The notes under the pieces were generated by a model. It searched no databases and had not been told where the DNA came from. It saw only the letters and a program-made list of their open reading frames with translations. DNA of 64,000 bases from Plutella xylostella. Its lineage: Eukaryota; Arthropoda; Insecta; Lepidoptera; Plutellidae. A program made the translations under genes and the position numbers. Positions 1 to 12,800 of the stretch are shown in pieces. The stretch lies in assembly GCF_932276165.1 (NCBI RefSeq), contig NC_063994.1:248001-312000 (forward strand). The letters are read 5' to 3'. The stretch's first letter is position 1. Each line of letters starts with the position of its first letter.

Positions 1-1332
1 TTACAGGTATTGAAAAAGCGGTATATAAACAAATTATACCAGCAGAGGGTTCACCATTTAGCTGAATGTTACTTAGAAAACGGCCTTGAGTGGCGGTCAA
101 GTTGGTCCCCGCCTGCGATACTTTCCATTAACATTGGGACTCGTTTTCATGTTTTTAGCGTACAGTCAGGTTTTTAGTTTTTTATAATTGTATTTTTTTA
201 TTTGTAACTTTTTAGTTGTTTTTATTTTATGAAATTTTACGTCGGTAGGTAGTTCATGATCATTTTTTATTTCAATAATTTTGGTGTTGTTATTTAAATG
301 CCTTCAATATGCATATTTTTGTAATGTGAAAATCAAGTCCTTTCATTTGATACCTTACACGGCAAAGTTGAATTATTATTTTTTCGATCATCACGTTATG
401 TCCTCAAGAGGGCGCTATGTACATTTTAATGGAACGTCACATAGCCTATAGCCATCGCGCCATCAATACGCTTCTAACAATACCTCATACATCAAAATCT
501 ATCAAGCCGTTTAGGCTACAGGAGGGAACAAAGAAACAGACAAACATACATATATACATACATACAATCAAAAAACATTACCCTCCTCCTTCGGCAGTCG
601 GGTAAAAAGGAGTAAGACAGGGGGTCATTCTGAACTTTTGCTCTACGAGTTTTGGAAATTAACAAAAAAAAACCTTTTTCATAGAAACTTTGTTGGACAT
701 GTGACTTTTTACCATGGAAAACGAATATTTTTTTTCGCGAATTTGCAAATCTCGTAGAACAAAAGTTGTTCAGAATGACCCCTTGAGTCATCCCCTTTTG
801 GCTTAGTATAGCCCTTTTGCGACACTATGTATTTACTTTGCTTTGTCGTCGGGGTTCAGTTGGCTGGAGGATGCCCGAAACTTATTATCTACACTTTAAT
901 ACTTTTAGGGCGTCTTGCACAACAAAGTTAATCAAAATTAAATCTATGACCTCTTGCTCTGACATTATACTGTCAGAGCAAGAGAAAAACTATTTAATTT
1001 TATTTAACTTTGTTATGCAAGTCACCCTAAGTTACCTTTCTACAAGTAAATACCACATTTGTTTGAGAAAGCTAATCGGGTTCCGAGTATAGAGTAAAGT
1101 GGCACCCCTATTAATTTCTACTCTTTCCTGGTGCCTACCAGTGTAAGTAAGAATTATACTTACTTACCCTAAAATCACCCAAAATGTACTTGAACATAAT
1201 TGTCAATAAAGTTGGCGAGTAAAAGTTTATCGACCCACTGTGCAAACTTACATGTGTGCGTGTCACTGCGTGTGCTGTGTGAAGAGCATTGAAAACCCAA
1301 AATTGGCGCGGCACGTCACCCTGTACGGGGCC
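1..1332. mobile_element. TTAA-flanked non-autonomous element, copy A (left part outside window)
   Basis: This sequence recurs at 9480-10691 and 26360-27565 with only scattered differences. Its right end (GTACGGGGCC) abuts TTAA at 1333-1336, as in the other two copies, so I read it as an element that duplicates TTAA on insertion, in the manner of piggyBac. No transposase ORF is visible; the short ORFs shared by the copies follow from near-identity of the repeats. It contains an internal inverted repeat (about 621-782, GGGTCATTCTGAA against TTCAGAATGACCC). It is inserted in the 3' part of a Jockey-like retrotransposon. Confidence 0.75.
908..1027. mobile_element. 120-bp foldback MITE with TA target site
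   Basis: This block is absent at the same place in copies B and C of the surrounding repeat, so it is a later insertion. It is flanked by TA (906-907 and 1028-1029). The ends form imperfect inverted repeats of about 24 bp (start GGGCGTCTTGCACAACAAAG), and the centre is another palindrome (TTGCTCTGACA against TGTCAGAGCAA). The layout fits a Tc1/mariner-type MITE. Confidence 0.75.
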
Positions 1333-3552
1333 TTAAGGTAGTTTTATATTTTGGTATACTTAGCCTATGTCTATGCTGAAAACGTGTTCTGTTTGAATAT
1401 GTTTGGTGGGCTTTGGAGAAGAGAGAAGGATTGGTTTTTACAAATATAGCTACTTCATATATATATATAGAAGGCATCGTTAGTAGATTTAATCTTTTAA
1501 AATGAGGAGCACAGCTGTCGGTTGTTTTTAGTCCGCACATTGCTCTAACGCATCTCTTTTGGGCCCTAAACACGACGTCCTTATCAGTGCAGTTGCCCCA
1601 GAAAATTATCCCGTATCGTATGTTCGAAGATACAAAACCATGGTAGGCATTCAAAGCTGTGTCAAGACATACAATTTTACTTAGTTTATGTAGCAGGTAT
1701 GCATACTTACTAAGTCTTTCGCACACTTCTTTTGCATGTCCTTTCCATGAAAGATTACTGTCCATTATGAGACCTAGAAACTTGGTTTCTTGTACTTCTT
1801 CAATCTTAATGCCGTTATATTCAATTTTTAAGTCACAGTTGATTTTCCTTTGATGAAATTGTATTATTTTAGTCTTATTTAAATTCGCGATTAAGTTATT
1901 ATTATTAAGCCATGTCATTATTTCTTCTAAAGTGTAGTTAATTTTGTTTTCATATAAATTTGTATCGGTACATTTTATTATGGCAGTGCTGTCATCAGCA
2001 AATAGCACCATTGGATGTGATACGTTATTAGGTAAGTCATTGATGTATAAGATAAACAATAGAGGACCGAGAACGCTTCCTTGTGGGACGCCACAAGAAA
2101 TCTTTCTGCTTTTTGAGAAATATTTTATTTCCTCTTTGTTTTCAGGATTGATTCTGGTTATTTGTGTGTACTGACATCTTTCACTTAAATATGATTTTAT
2201 AAGATTGAGTACGTTGCCTCTGATTCCATAACACTCTAATTTGCGTAATAATATGTTATGGTCCACATAGTCAAACGCTTTAGTCATGTCCATATAGATT
2301 GCGCTAACTGGGTTCCTTACATCCACATTACCGAGAACCATAGTGACTAGATCGTAGATTGCCATATTTATATTTTTATTCTTTCTAAACCCTTTTTGCT
2401 CGTTAATGAGAATGTTGTTTTTGTCAATAAAGTTTATATAAATGACCTATATATAACTTTTTCGAAAACTTTCGAGAGAATTGGAATAAGTGCTACAGGT
2501 CGGTAATATTTCATTTCTTCCTTATCCTCTTTTTTAAAAATGGGTATAATCACGACTGGTTTCAGCGCATCTGGAAATACACCTTTAGCAATACAGTTGT
2601 TAAAAATGTGTGCAAGATGTGGTGCAATAAGTTCTGCTGTACTTTTTAGAATTTTTGTATGTATGCCGTCGTAGCCAACGCTGTTTTTATTTTTTAAAGA
2701 TTTTATTACTTTGACAATCTCTTCAGTCCCAGTTGGTGACATAAATATTGACTGTGGGTAATTATTTACATTCTTCGCCGTATTTGTCATGTCAGAGACA
2801 GTCTGTTTCGGAGGATTTATTTGGTCAATGAAAAAATTATTAAATGCATTGGCAATGTCTTCTGGTTTAGTCAGTATAACTTCGTCATTTTTTATTCTAT
2901 TAATTGAGTCGTGTGGAAAGTTATTTTTATTTTGATTAATGATTGACCAACTGGCTTTTGATTTATTTTCTGACGAGTCTATGAAAAAGTTGTTTTGTGA
3001 TCTCTTAGTAAGCCTTATAATTTTTTTGAATCTTTGTAAGTATGTTTTTAATCTTGTTTTGTTTTCTGGAGTTGGTTTCTTTCTATATTGCCAGAGAAGT
3101 TCTCTCTGTTTTTTACTACATACTTTGATACCCTTTGAGATCCACTTTTGTTTTTTGTTGATTTGAATTTTGACATATTTGTATGGGAAGCATAAATTGT
3201 AGAGAAGTAGGAAAATTTCCAAAAATGCATTGAAAGCCTTATTACAGTCGTCGGTTTCGTATACATCTGAAAATGATATACTTCCTAAATGTCTATTAAA
3301 TTTGTTTATGTTTTCTATACTATAGTCCCGCCTTTTTACTTTCCAGAATTTTAATTTACAATGTTTTATTACTGGAATTTTTAACAGTTGTGCCGTATGG
3401 TCAGATAAACCAAAGTCTAATACTTGGCTCATTACACCCCTTTTTATGTTGTGAGCAAAATTTTCCAAGCATGTTTTACTAATTAATCTCGTGGGTTCGT
3501 TTATTTGTAAGACAAGATTGTACCCCAATAGAAAGTTTTCAAATTGTCGCCC
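1333..3552 (-). pseudogene. Jockey-like non-LTR retrotransposon fragment, reverse transcriptase, frameshifted
   Basis: Two minus-strand frames, 3528-2434 and 2365 down to about 1337, are parts of one ORF2. The first holds the end of the endonuclease domain, the linker, and the start of the RT (KKEDKEEMKYYRPVALIP). The second continues with MDMTKAFDYVDH, SCGVPQGSVLGPLLFILYIN and the catalytic FADDS box, then the C-terminal region. A frameshift near 2440 separates them. The 5' end is truncated (no ORF1, most of the endonuclease missing) and the 3' end is cut by the TTAA element at 1333-1336. It is closely similar to the element at 13165-14845. It is dead and lies in a GRAF intron. Confidence 0.88.
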
Positions 3553-3564
3553 TCAAAGCCCGCC

Positions 3565-3640
3565 CGTGATATGTACCAAGTTGTATACCTATAGAATTTA
3601 TGTACAATGTATACTATTACTCTTACGGTGAAGGAGAACA
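3565..3640 (+). repeat. fragment of tRNA-derived SINE body
   Basis: The stretch AATTTATGTACAATGTATAC followed by TCTTACGGTGAAGGA matches the body of the tRNA-headed SINE at 57970-58303. The tRNA-like head and the tail are absent. Confidence 0.6.
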
Positions 3641-3846
3641 TACTGGGGAATACAGCGCAATCTGTGGTGCATAATACAAACACGAAGTGGGCCAGTTAAT
3701 TGGAAATTTTTGAAATAAACCGAGGTAAATTCGAAGAAAACGTTGTTTATGTGACAGCCTAATTATCCCCCAGCTGACAAACGTTGTCCATCTGTCTATA
3801 TTTATAGACATTTGTATCCTAATGTATGTGTCTGTGTGTCTGTCAG

Positions 3847-6800
3847 AGGCGTTCGGCACGACGTGGACGAAGCAGTACGCGACGTATGAAAAAAGCTCGA
3901 GAACGTTGACGCTGCTGCCCTACAACCAGATCAACGTTAAGGCGGTACGTACCAATTGAACACTCTAATTCGACTGATATTAGAACGAAAAAGTATTTAT
4001 CAACGAAGGATATTTGTTACTCTTTCAAGGGAAAAGGCTAGACCAAATTGCTGCCGCCATAACATAATATCCACCATTAACGTAGGCTACTTTTTATGTC
4101 GGAATTCCCACGGGAAAACCTTGAGGTTCTACCTATCCCACGTTAATCCATGTTGCAAGAGCTAAAACATCACATAACACAAAATTAAATTATCTTAGCT
4201 CTGAAAGTTGAGATATGAGTGCGCTGTTTAACATATTTAAGAAAAAATACTTACTGCCTTTCGCTTTAAATATAAATTTCCTATTTATTAGCGGAACATT
4301 AATAATGTAATAGCAATCCTCTTCATCCGCAGTTCTCATCCCTATGCGCGGAGTCCATGGTGGTGTCCCACGCATGCGCCCTAGACGACAGCGAGCGGCG
4401 CGCGGCGTGGGAGGCGCGGGGCGAGCGCGCGGGCGAGGCGGACGCGTGGACGCTGCAGGCCGTGTCGCCCGCCGCGCGCGCCGCGTGGCTGCACGCGCTG
4501 AGCGCCACCCGCCAGCCGCAGGTACTAGCCGTGTCGCCGCGCCGTGTGGACGCTGCATGCCGTGTCGACCGCCCTGGGTTGATCTCATCCAGGTTCTTCC
4601 CGCCGCCTTAACAATGTGGAGATGTGGAGACAGAAAGTCGAGGAAAAGTTGGATAAAACCGATCTGTCTAAAAATTTTAGTGCCAAACTAAAATTTTTAG
4701 ACAGATCGGTTTTATCCAATGAGTGTCAGGTTTACTACTTTTTAGTGCCAACATGGGTTCGAGCCCAGGATAATAATGCTATGGCAAGCCATGACGCTGG
4801 TTAAGTATAAGGAATTTTATTATTATGTATTTATTTATTAACGTCCTCTTCTCCCCACCAGGTGTCGCTGGCGGGCGCGGAGGGCGGCGAGGCGGGGCAC
4901 GTGCTGGACGAGAACGGATTCACCTTCGTGAGGACCATCATCAGCACCCTGGAAGCCAGGGGACTCACAGAGCAGGGGTTGTATAGGTTAGTTGATGGTT
5001 GAATACTGTTACTTACGGGACGATAGGGGGCCCGTGTGTGGTGAGAGTGGGAAGTGTTGGATGAGAACGGGTTCACCTTCGTGAGGACCATCATCAGCAC
5101 CCTCGAGGCAAGGGGGTTAACGGAGCAGGGACTGTATAGGTTAGTTGTTAATTTGGTTGAATACTGTTACTTACGGGATGAAAGGGGGCCCAAGCGTGGT
5201 GAGAGTGCGAAATGCTGGACGATAAATGTTCTACATTGCGTGTCGGTAACAAAATAATGCTAGATCTAGAGTAGCTGAGCCTTTTCAGATGTCAGGATGG
5301 ATTAAAGTGCACAATTATACTAATAAAACAATCAAGAACACAAATTCACAAGACCAAAGTTTTAGTTTTAGTTTTATTTAGTTTTAGTTTTATTTATTCG
5401 GGAAACAAACAGCTTAAAATAATAATAATTACTATAAGGATTACTTTTAACACTCATGCCAACAAAGTTTCCTCAGACTAATAACACACATTAAAAGTAT
5501 TTGGTGAACAAAAACATAAAATGAAAAATAACAAATGAACAAAAATTACACATAAGAAATAATGACAAACATGAGAAGGTTAACTAATCAATTAGTGCTG
5601 TTTTTACACATTTTTTGAACTGGCAGAAAGAGAGGTGGAACAAATCAACATCTACGAAATTACTATTGTATTGGCGACAGGATCTCAAAAGAAACGTGTT
5701 AGCAGCATAGTTTGTACTTCTATGAGGTACATAGAACAAGGTCCTATGTCTATTGCTTATTCTAGGGCAACGAATACTTACCTTTCCCAAGAGATAAGGC
5801 GTATCTAAGGCATTGTGCAATAATTTATACAGAAATACTTGGTCTCGCTCTGTTCGACGTTTCTCAAGTTGAGGCAAATCTACAACGTCCTCCGTATTTT
5901 TGTATTTGTGCCATGATAAATGTTTAATAAATTTTGATTGTATTCTTTCAATCATATTCTTATAAACATTATATTGTGGGCTCCATACTGTAGACGCATA
6001 CTCAAGAATGGACCTCACTAAGGCATTATATAAAAGAATCAGGGTTGAGGTACGTTTAAATTCTCTGCTCATGCGCAAAACAAATCCTAGCATACGGTAG
6101 GCTTTATCAGTAATAATCTTAATGTGACTGTCAAATAAAAGCTTGCTATCAATGTAGACTCCTAGGTCCCTCACTAAGGTCTCTCTCGACAGCGACTCCT
6201 GAAATAATGAGTATGTGTGTGTTATAATATTACGTTTACGGGTAAAAGATACAACATAACATTTTTTAACATTTAGGTGCAATCGATTTTTAACACAATA
6301 GTTACACAACTCATTAAGGTCGCTCTGCAAATCAATACTATCTTCTGACTTTTTTATAGTTTTATATATTTTATTATCATCTGCATATAAAAGAAAATTG
6401 GATTTACGGATTGCATGTTTAATGTCGTTAATAAATATTATAAATAAAAGAGGACCGAGATGAGAGCCCTGAGGTACGCCTGAACTCACCGGAGTGAAAG
6501 TTGAGCAGAAACCTTTAACGGTAACAGCTTGAGACCGATCTCTTAAGTACGACGTAAGCCACCTTAGTAAATCGCCGTGCACACCAATATGCTCAAGCTT
6601 ACGGATAAGAATGTTGTGGGATATTTTATCAAATGCTTTTGCATAATCGGTGTACACGACATCCACCTGATATCCAGAGTCCATACTAGTAGTAACATAG
6701 TGCGTGAGTTCACATAAGTTTGTCTCAGTAGACTTTTTGTTGACAAAACCATGCTGCTGACTGATAATCATTGGACGAATAGTGGGCATAATACAATCAT

Positions 6801-9800
6801 AAACTATTTTTTCAAAGAGCTTTGGTATTACACTTAATTTTGCGATAGGACGGTGGTTCTTAACATCGTGCTTGTCGCCTCCCTTGTAGACTGGAACAAT
6901 GAAGGATCGTTTCCAAACAGGTGGTACCACACCTTGAGACAGTGATAAGCGAAACAATATACACAGTGGAAAGGAAAGTGTATCATGACAGCGCCGCAAG
7001 AATATGGGAGGAATATTATCAGGTCCGGCGCCCTTGTTTATATCAATATTTTTTAAATATTTGTTTATCATATCGGCTGAGATACTGATAGAGCCTACAT
7101 CAAACAGATTATTGTCAACATAATTTTTACAGAGCTCTTCAGCTTCAGATTCTGATACATCTTGTTCAAAGACTGAGTTGAAATGCTTGTTGAAAAGGTC
7201 ACTAATTTGTTTTCCATCAGTGGAGCTTACATTGTCTAGGTACATTGTATCAGGAATATCTGACACTTTCTTTTTTGATTTCACAAATGACCAGAAGCTC
7301 TTACTACTAACGGCTATATTATTTTCAACCTGCTTGATATGTTTCTTATAGCAGCTCCTCAGCATGGACTTTTGTCTCTCTCTCAATAACGCGAAAGTCA
7401 AATAGTCACTGTGATGACCAAACCGCTTCCACTTTTTATGAAACTTTTGCTTTTCATTGATTAGCTTTATAAGAGGTGTGGTAAACCAAGAAGGATATTT
7501 ATTATCAGTTTTAATAGTTTTAACTGGAATATGTTTAGATTTATTTACGCTATTAAGTACAGAGTAAAAAGTATCTACGGCCATATTTATATCGGAACCA
7601 AGCATTACACTCCAATCAATTGCTCCCAGCTCATTATTTATTGCTTCATAATCAGCTGAGTTATACAATCGAATAGTCCTAGCGGGGGAGCGAAGATATT
7701 TAGGAAATAAGCCTGGAATATTGATGTCCAATGGAGGATGGTGACGGTCAATCTTTACCAATGGTGATGGAGAGCTTGTTACTATACAAGTCATGTTGCT
7801 CATGACTAGATCTAAAATCCTGTTGTTACAGTTGCGAATGGTATTAAACTGTTTATGGTCATTAAAGGATAAAAAAGCAGACAATGCATCCACAAATTTG
7901 TTATACCCTCCCCCTTCTACAGAGAGTAAAGGGAAGGAGTTATTGGTAGAACAGTTCCATGAGGCATATCTGATATTAAAATCACCCAGAACTACAAAAG
8001 AGTCCTCAGGATTAAGGGTCTGCAATAGGGAATCGAGGGTTGGCATTGTCATAGAATTATGTAGTAAATGATGCTCTACAGCCTTGAAAAAAATCACACA
8101 GGTAGTTGAAGAGTCTAGCTAGGTGCTGAATCATTCGAATTTAAGTAAATGATTATGGATAACTGTAAATTAATTTCAGAATATCAAGAAAAACCAGTCA
8201 ATCACACTCCCGTATTGTAACAACTGTGTCGTAATTATAAAGAATTTTCATATGATTTTTATCATATTATAAAGTTAAAGGCTTGGACTAGGCGCTAAAT
8301 ACCTTGTTTTTTAATAAACACACACTTATTTTGTGTAAATTAATCCCAAACTTGAGCAATTTTTTTCCCTCAAATCTTCATACAAATATCTATGGCGGCT
8401 TTCTGTGTTATAAAATCATAAACACAAGTGACGTTTGACTCAGTTGGCCGCTGGCCTCCAAAGAAGGGTCACGTCGGTTTAGGCAGCACTGACAGCTCGC
8501 GATCTTATCGTGTACAGATACAAAATCACTGCACATTGGTTGTCATTGCACTTTTTCAACTTTTATTACATTAATTCAATACATTAAATTAAATTAGATA
8601 GTGTGCAATATTCTCGTGATATTACAGTCTCGTAAAGGTCTGATGAGGAGCAGGAATATAGCGAATGGATCTAAGTGATGACAATACGCACGAACATTAG
8701 GTTAGGGATCAAAAATACAGTCTCTTGGTGCTGGTTGAGGTATGGTCTCGTGAGGATCTGATGAGGGCAGTAACACGGTGGTGGCTCAATTTTATTTCAA
8801 AGATGTTAATAGCTAAAAGCATCGAGTTTGGGCTATTAAGTATGTTTTTCAGAGAGAGAGAAAGAGATTTTGTTTTTCCTCTGGATGTGTTAGGTTTACT
8901 GGGTTTACTAAATTCATTCTGTTAATGGCATCAAGTTGTTATGTGTTCATAAGTAATAATTATTTATTAACAAAATGCTGTTGATTCTCCACGAAAATGT
9001 AAAAATAAAAATAAAATAAATAAAAATAAATTCGTAACGTAAAATTGTCAATGACGGAATTTCTTCTATAGACAGTAGCCACAAAAAAAAACAAACGATA
9101 GATGGCGTGATTTGAAGATAAAGATACATTTTTTCGACACATAGACAGCAACAACAAAAAAATACAGATTTAAAGAAAAGAAACACATACTTATACAAAA
9201 CAACAAAGAAAAAAAAGGATACACATCAAAATAACTGGAAAAAATATAAGCCCCAATTTACTTGTGTGGGACAGGGAGTACAATAATATTTTTTTTGGGG
9301 TACTCCCCATCTATGCGAAATATAAGCTTGATATCTTTACCCGTTTCTGAGAAAAAGGGCGGTGACAGACAGTCAGTCAGACAGACGGACAACAAAGAGA
9401 TCCTATAACGGTTGCTTTTTTTCTTTTGACGTTCGAAACCCTAAAATTAAGTAAAAATATTATGCTGCCAAAAAATGTACTTACAGGTATTGAAAAAGCG
9501 GTATATAAACAAATTATACCTGCAGAGGGTTCACCATTTAGCTGAATGTTACTTAGAAAACGGCCTTGAGTGGCGGTCAAGTTGGTCCCCGCCTGCTATA
9601 CTTTCCATTAACATTGGGACTCGTTTTCATGTTTTTAGCGTACAGTCAGGTTTTTAGTTTTTTATAATTGTATTTTTTTATTTGTAACTTTTTAGTTGTT
9701 TTTGTTTTATGAAATTTTACGTCGGTAGGTAGTTCATGATCATTTTTTATTTCAATAATTTTGGTGTTGTTATTTAAATACCTTCAATATGCATATTTTT

Positions 9801-12800
9801 GTAATGTGAAAATTAAGTCCTTTCATTTGATACCTTACACGGCAAAGATGAATTATTATTTTTTCGATCATCACGTTATGTCCTCAAGAGGGCGATATGT
9901 ACATTTTAATGGAACGTCACATAGCCTATAGCCATCGCGCCATCAATACGCTTCTAACAATACCTCATACATCAAAATCTATCAATCCGTTTAGGCTACA
10001 GGAGGGAACAAAGAAACAGACAAACATACATATATACATACATACAATCAAAAAACATTACCCTCCTCCTTCGGCACTCGGGTAAAAAGGAGTAAGACAG
10101 GGGGTCATTCTGAATTTTTGCTCTACGAGTTTTGGAAATTAACAAAAAAAAACCTTTTTCATAGAAACTTTGTTGGACATGTGACTTTTTACCATGGAAA
10201 ACGAATATTTTTTTTCGCGAATTTGCAAATCTCGTAGAACAAAAATTGTTCAGAATGACCCCTTGAGTCATCCCCTTTTGGCTTAGTATAGCCCTTTTGC
10301 GACACTATGTATTTACTTTGCTTTGTCGTCGGGGTTCAGTTGGCTGGAGGATGCCCGAAACTTATTATCTACACTTTAATACTTTTAGTTACCTTTCTAC
10401 AAGTAAATACCACATTTGTTTGAGAAAGCTAATCGGGTTCCGAGTATAGAGTAAAGTGGCACCCCTATTAATTTCTACTCTTTCCTGGTGCCTACCAGTG
10501 TAAGTAAGAATTATACTTATACTTACCCTAAAATCACCCAAAATGTACTTGAACATAATTGTCAATAAAGTTGGCGAGTAAAAGTTTATCGACCCACTGT
10601 GCAAACTTACATGTGTGCGTGTCACTGCGTGTGCTGTGTGAAGAGCATTGAAAACCCAAAATTGGCGCGGCACGTCACCCTGTACGGGCCCTTAAGGTAA
10701 ATTGAGTTTGATAACTGTTCGTAAAACTCTAATAAACGATCATACTGTGTCTTACACTGAGGGAAATAACAGCAGTAAAACCAGCATTTCATAATGTTTG
10801 AATTTTGACCGATAGTAACTCGAAGAGATAATATGTCGGCTGAGGAGTTATTATTTGAGGGCATACAAGTTACTTCATCAACTATAAGACCCCTTCTGAC
10901 TGCAATAACAACTCCACCACCCATGTCGTCGTCCCGCGATTCATAATCACGATCACAACGGTATACATTATAGCGGAAGTCAAACAATTCTGAATCGAAA
11001 ATACCAGGAAGAAGCCAAGATTCCGTTAAGCAAAGTATGTCATAATCTGCACATAGTAAATTTGAGTAAAATTCATTAGTTTTTGTACGGAGACCACAAA
11101 CATTCTGGTAATAAATGGAGATGCTGTTAGCCATTAGTGAAAGTATAACTATAAATAATATAGACCAAACCATAAATAATTAATAGATCTGCCAACACGT
11201 TCCAAAACGCTCCCGTTGCCAATTTATGAAAGATAAATGTTCCACCTGACTCTACCAATACACGAATGAAGACAATAATCAAAAAAACAATACAATTTAA
11301 ATTCCATGGAAACAAATCACAGATGTAACAAAAGATAAAAGCCACACTCATTTCATCTTTTTTAAATCATCATCACCTGAGATCACTAGAACCGGGCTGG
11401 CGTCAGTTTTTCGAACCATTATAGAACAGTTCCTGATCCATACGTACTTGTATTGCATTTCACTTGCTCGTTTCTTGGTACGTTGTAACAAAAGCTTGTT
11501 CGCAGTGGTCAGGTGATCATTGAAATATATTCTAGATGTATTATTTACAAACCCGACATCCTGGGCCTTTAGATCTTTTAAACTCCTCATACGTGAGTGG
11601 AAGTCATCCTTTTTATAGCGTCTTAGGAATCGGACAATTATGTTTTTTGGTTTGGCTTTGTTGTCTTTGCTTAACGGCGCGACTCTAGTGACAAAATCAA
11701 TGTCGACTTCCGGATTCAACTGAATGTTAGCCTTTTGTGCAATCTGCGAAACAATAGCCATAAGATTTTCATTTTTTGTTTCAGGAATCCCTACTATTTC
11801 GACGTTAGAGCGTCTTGACCACTGCTCTCCGCTATTTATATTATTAGAGACGGAAATAACCGACTTGTGAAGTTCCGAGACAGTCGCAGGGACCGAGGAG
11901 ACAGATTTATGGTCCTTTTCTATTTTCTCTAACCTCTGGACTACTTTGTCATATTCACCTGAGATGAATTGAACTGACTCTTTGAGAGTAGATATGTCAG
12001 TGGACAGGTTGGAGAGTTTCGTCTCGAGTCTCTCAAACGATTTTCCTATCTCTTCTCTTATTATCCTCCGTATGTCATCTTGGGTTATAGTGTGAGACTT
12101 AGTGGGAGACTTGTGTACATTACCGGGAAGCTTTTGCAGGTTACAGGCAGGCTTTTGGATATCGCTCGTAGCGGCGGGCTTCTGCGGATTATTTGGGGGC
12201 TTTTTTGTAGTAGCCGACGTCTTTTGATTGGCAGTCGAGGCCTTCGAACGCATTGTCACATTTTGACATTCGACGTTGTCGTACGACAAGTGACGGCATC
12301 TATCTTTTAAATTTCTAACTTTCTAACATAACCTCTTTCTCTCCCCTCCAGAGTGGCAGGCGTATCCTCCAAGGTCTCCCGACTAGTCCGCTGCGCTTCC
12401 AACCCTCGTTCCTTACCGGACCTGACCGACCCGTGTCAGTGGGAGAGCAAGACCCTAACCTCTGCACTGAAGGGGTACCTGCGGGCACTGGGGTCCCCGC
12501 TGTGCACGCGCCGCCTGCACCAGCAGCTCATCCACGCCGCCAGTGAGTGTCTGTCTGTCTGTCTGTCAGTGATGCGTCCGTTTCATATCGAAAGGCGGAC
12601 GCTTACCTAAAATTTCCATTCCGCGCGCAATCTGATCGCGTTAGAATCGCGCTACTTCTCAACGTTATTTGGAAACGCAATAGCTTACTAACATCATCAC
12701 AGCATCCCGCCATAATTAAGGAGGATAAATACTGCTGTAACGTAGCATGCAATGTAAAACGTAATGAAAGGGAATCCCATAGTTATCTGCTCATGCGTGT

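Larger units (their letters stand above)
5346..12310 (-). mobile_element. CR1-like non-LTR retrotransposon no. 1, split by a TTAA element
   Basis: Read on the minus strand this element has ORF1 (12289-11348), a short hydrophobic ORF (11351-11127), ORF2 with endonuclease and RT (from 11134, interrupted at 10692-8015, then to 5584), a 3' UTR, and a tail of AAACT-type repeats at 5355-5395. The 3' end motif AGCTGTTTGTTTCC plus AATAAA is shared with element no. 2 at 17135-21935, so both belong to one clade. Without the TTAA insertion the ORF2 frame is continuous across 10696/8011. Confidence 0.85.

Noticed and set aside
516..791. A conserved 91-codon minus-strand ORF present three times (also about 9996 and 26877)
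   Set aside because: It is conserved only because the whole TTAA element is near-identical; it overlaps an inverted repeat and has no domain.
4190..4588. Long open frames in GC-rich DNA opposite GRAF exon 2, and similar ones opposite AIFM1 and TSC1 exons
   Set aside because: Arg/Pro/Ala-rich shadow frames of GC-rich coding exons; the sense frames splice and match known domains.
8012..8097. N-terminal residues of a long RT frame starting at 8097
   Set aside because: They belong to the end of the TTAA element; the retrotransposon frame resumes at 8011.
8725..8925. A 66-codon ORF repeated at 16356-16556
   Set aside because: Same reason: it is shared through repeat identity, not codon constraint.
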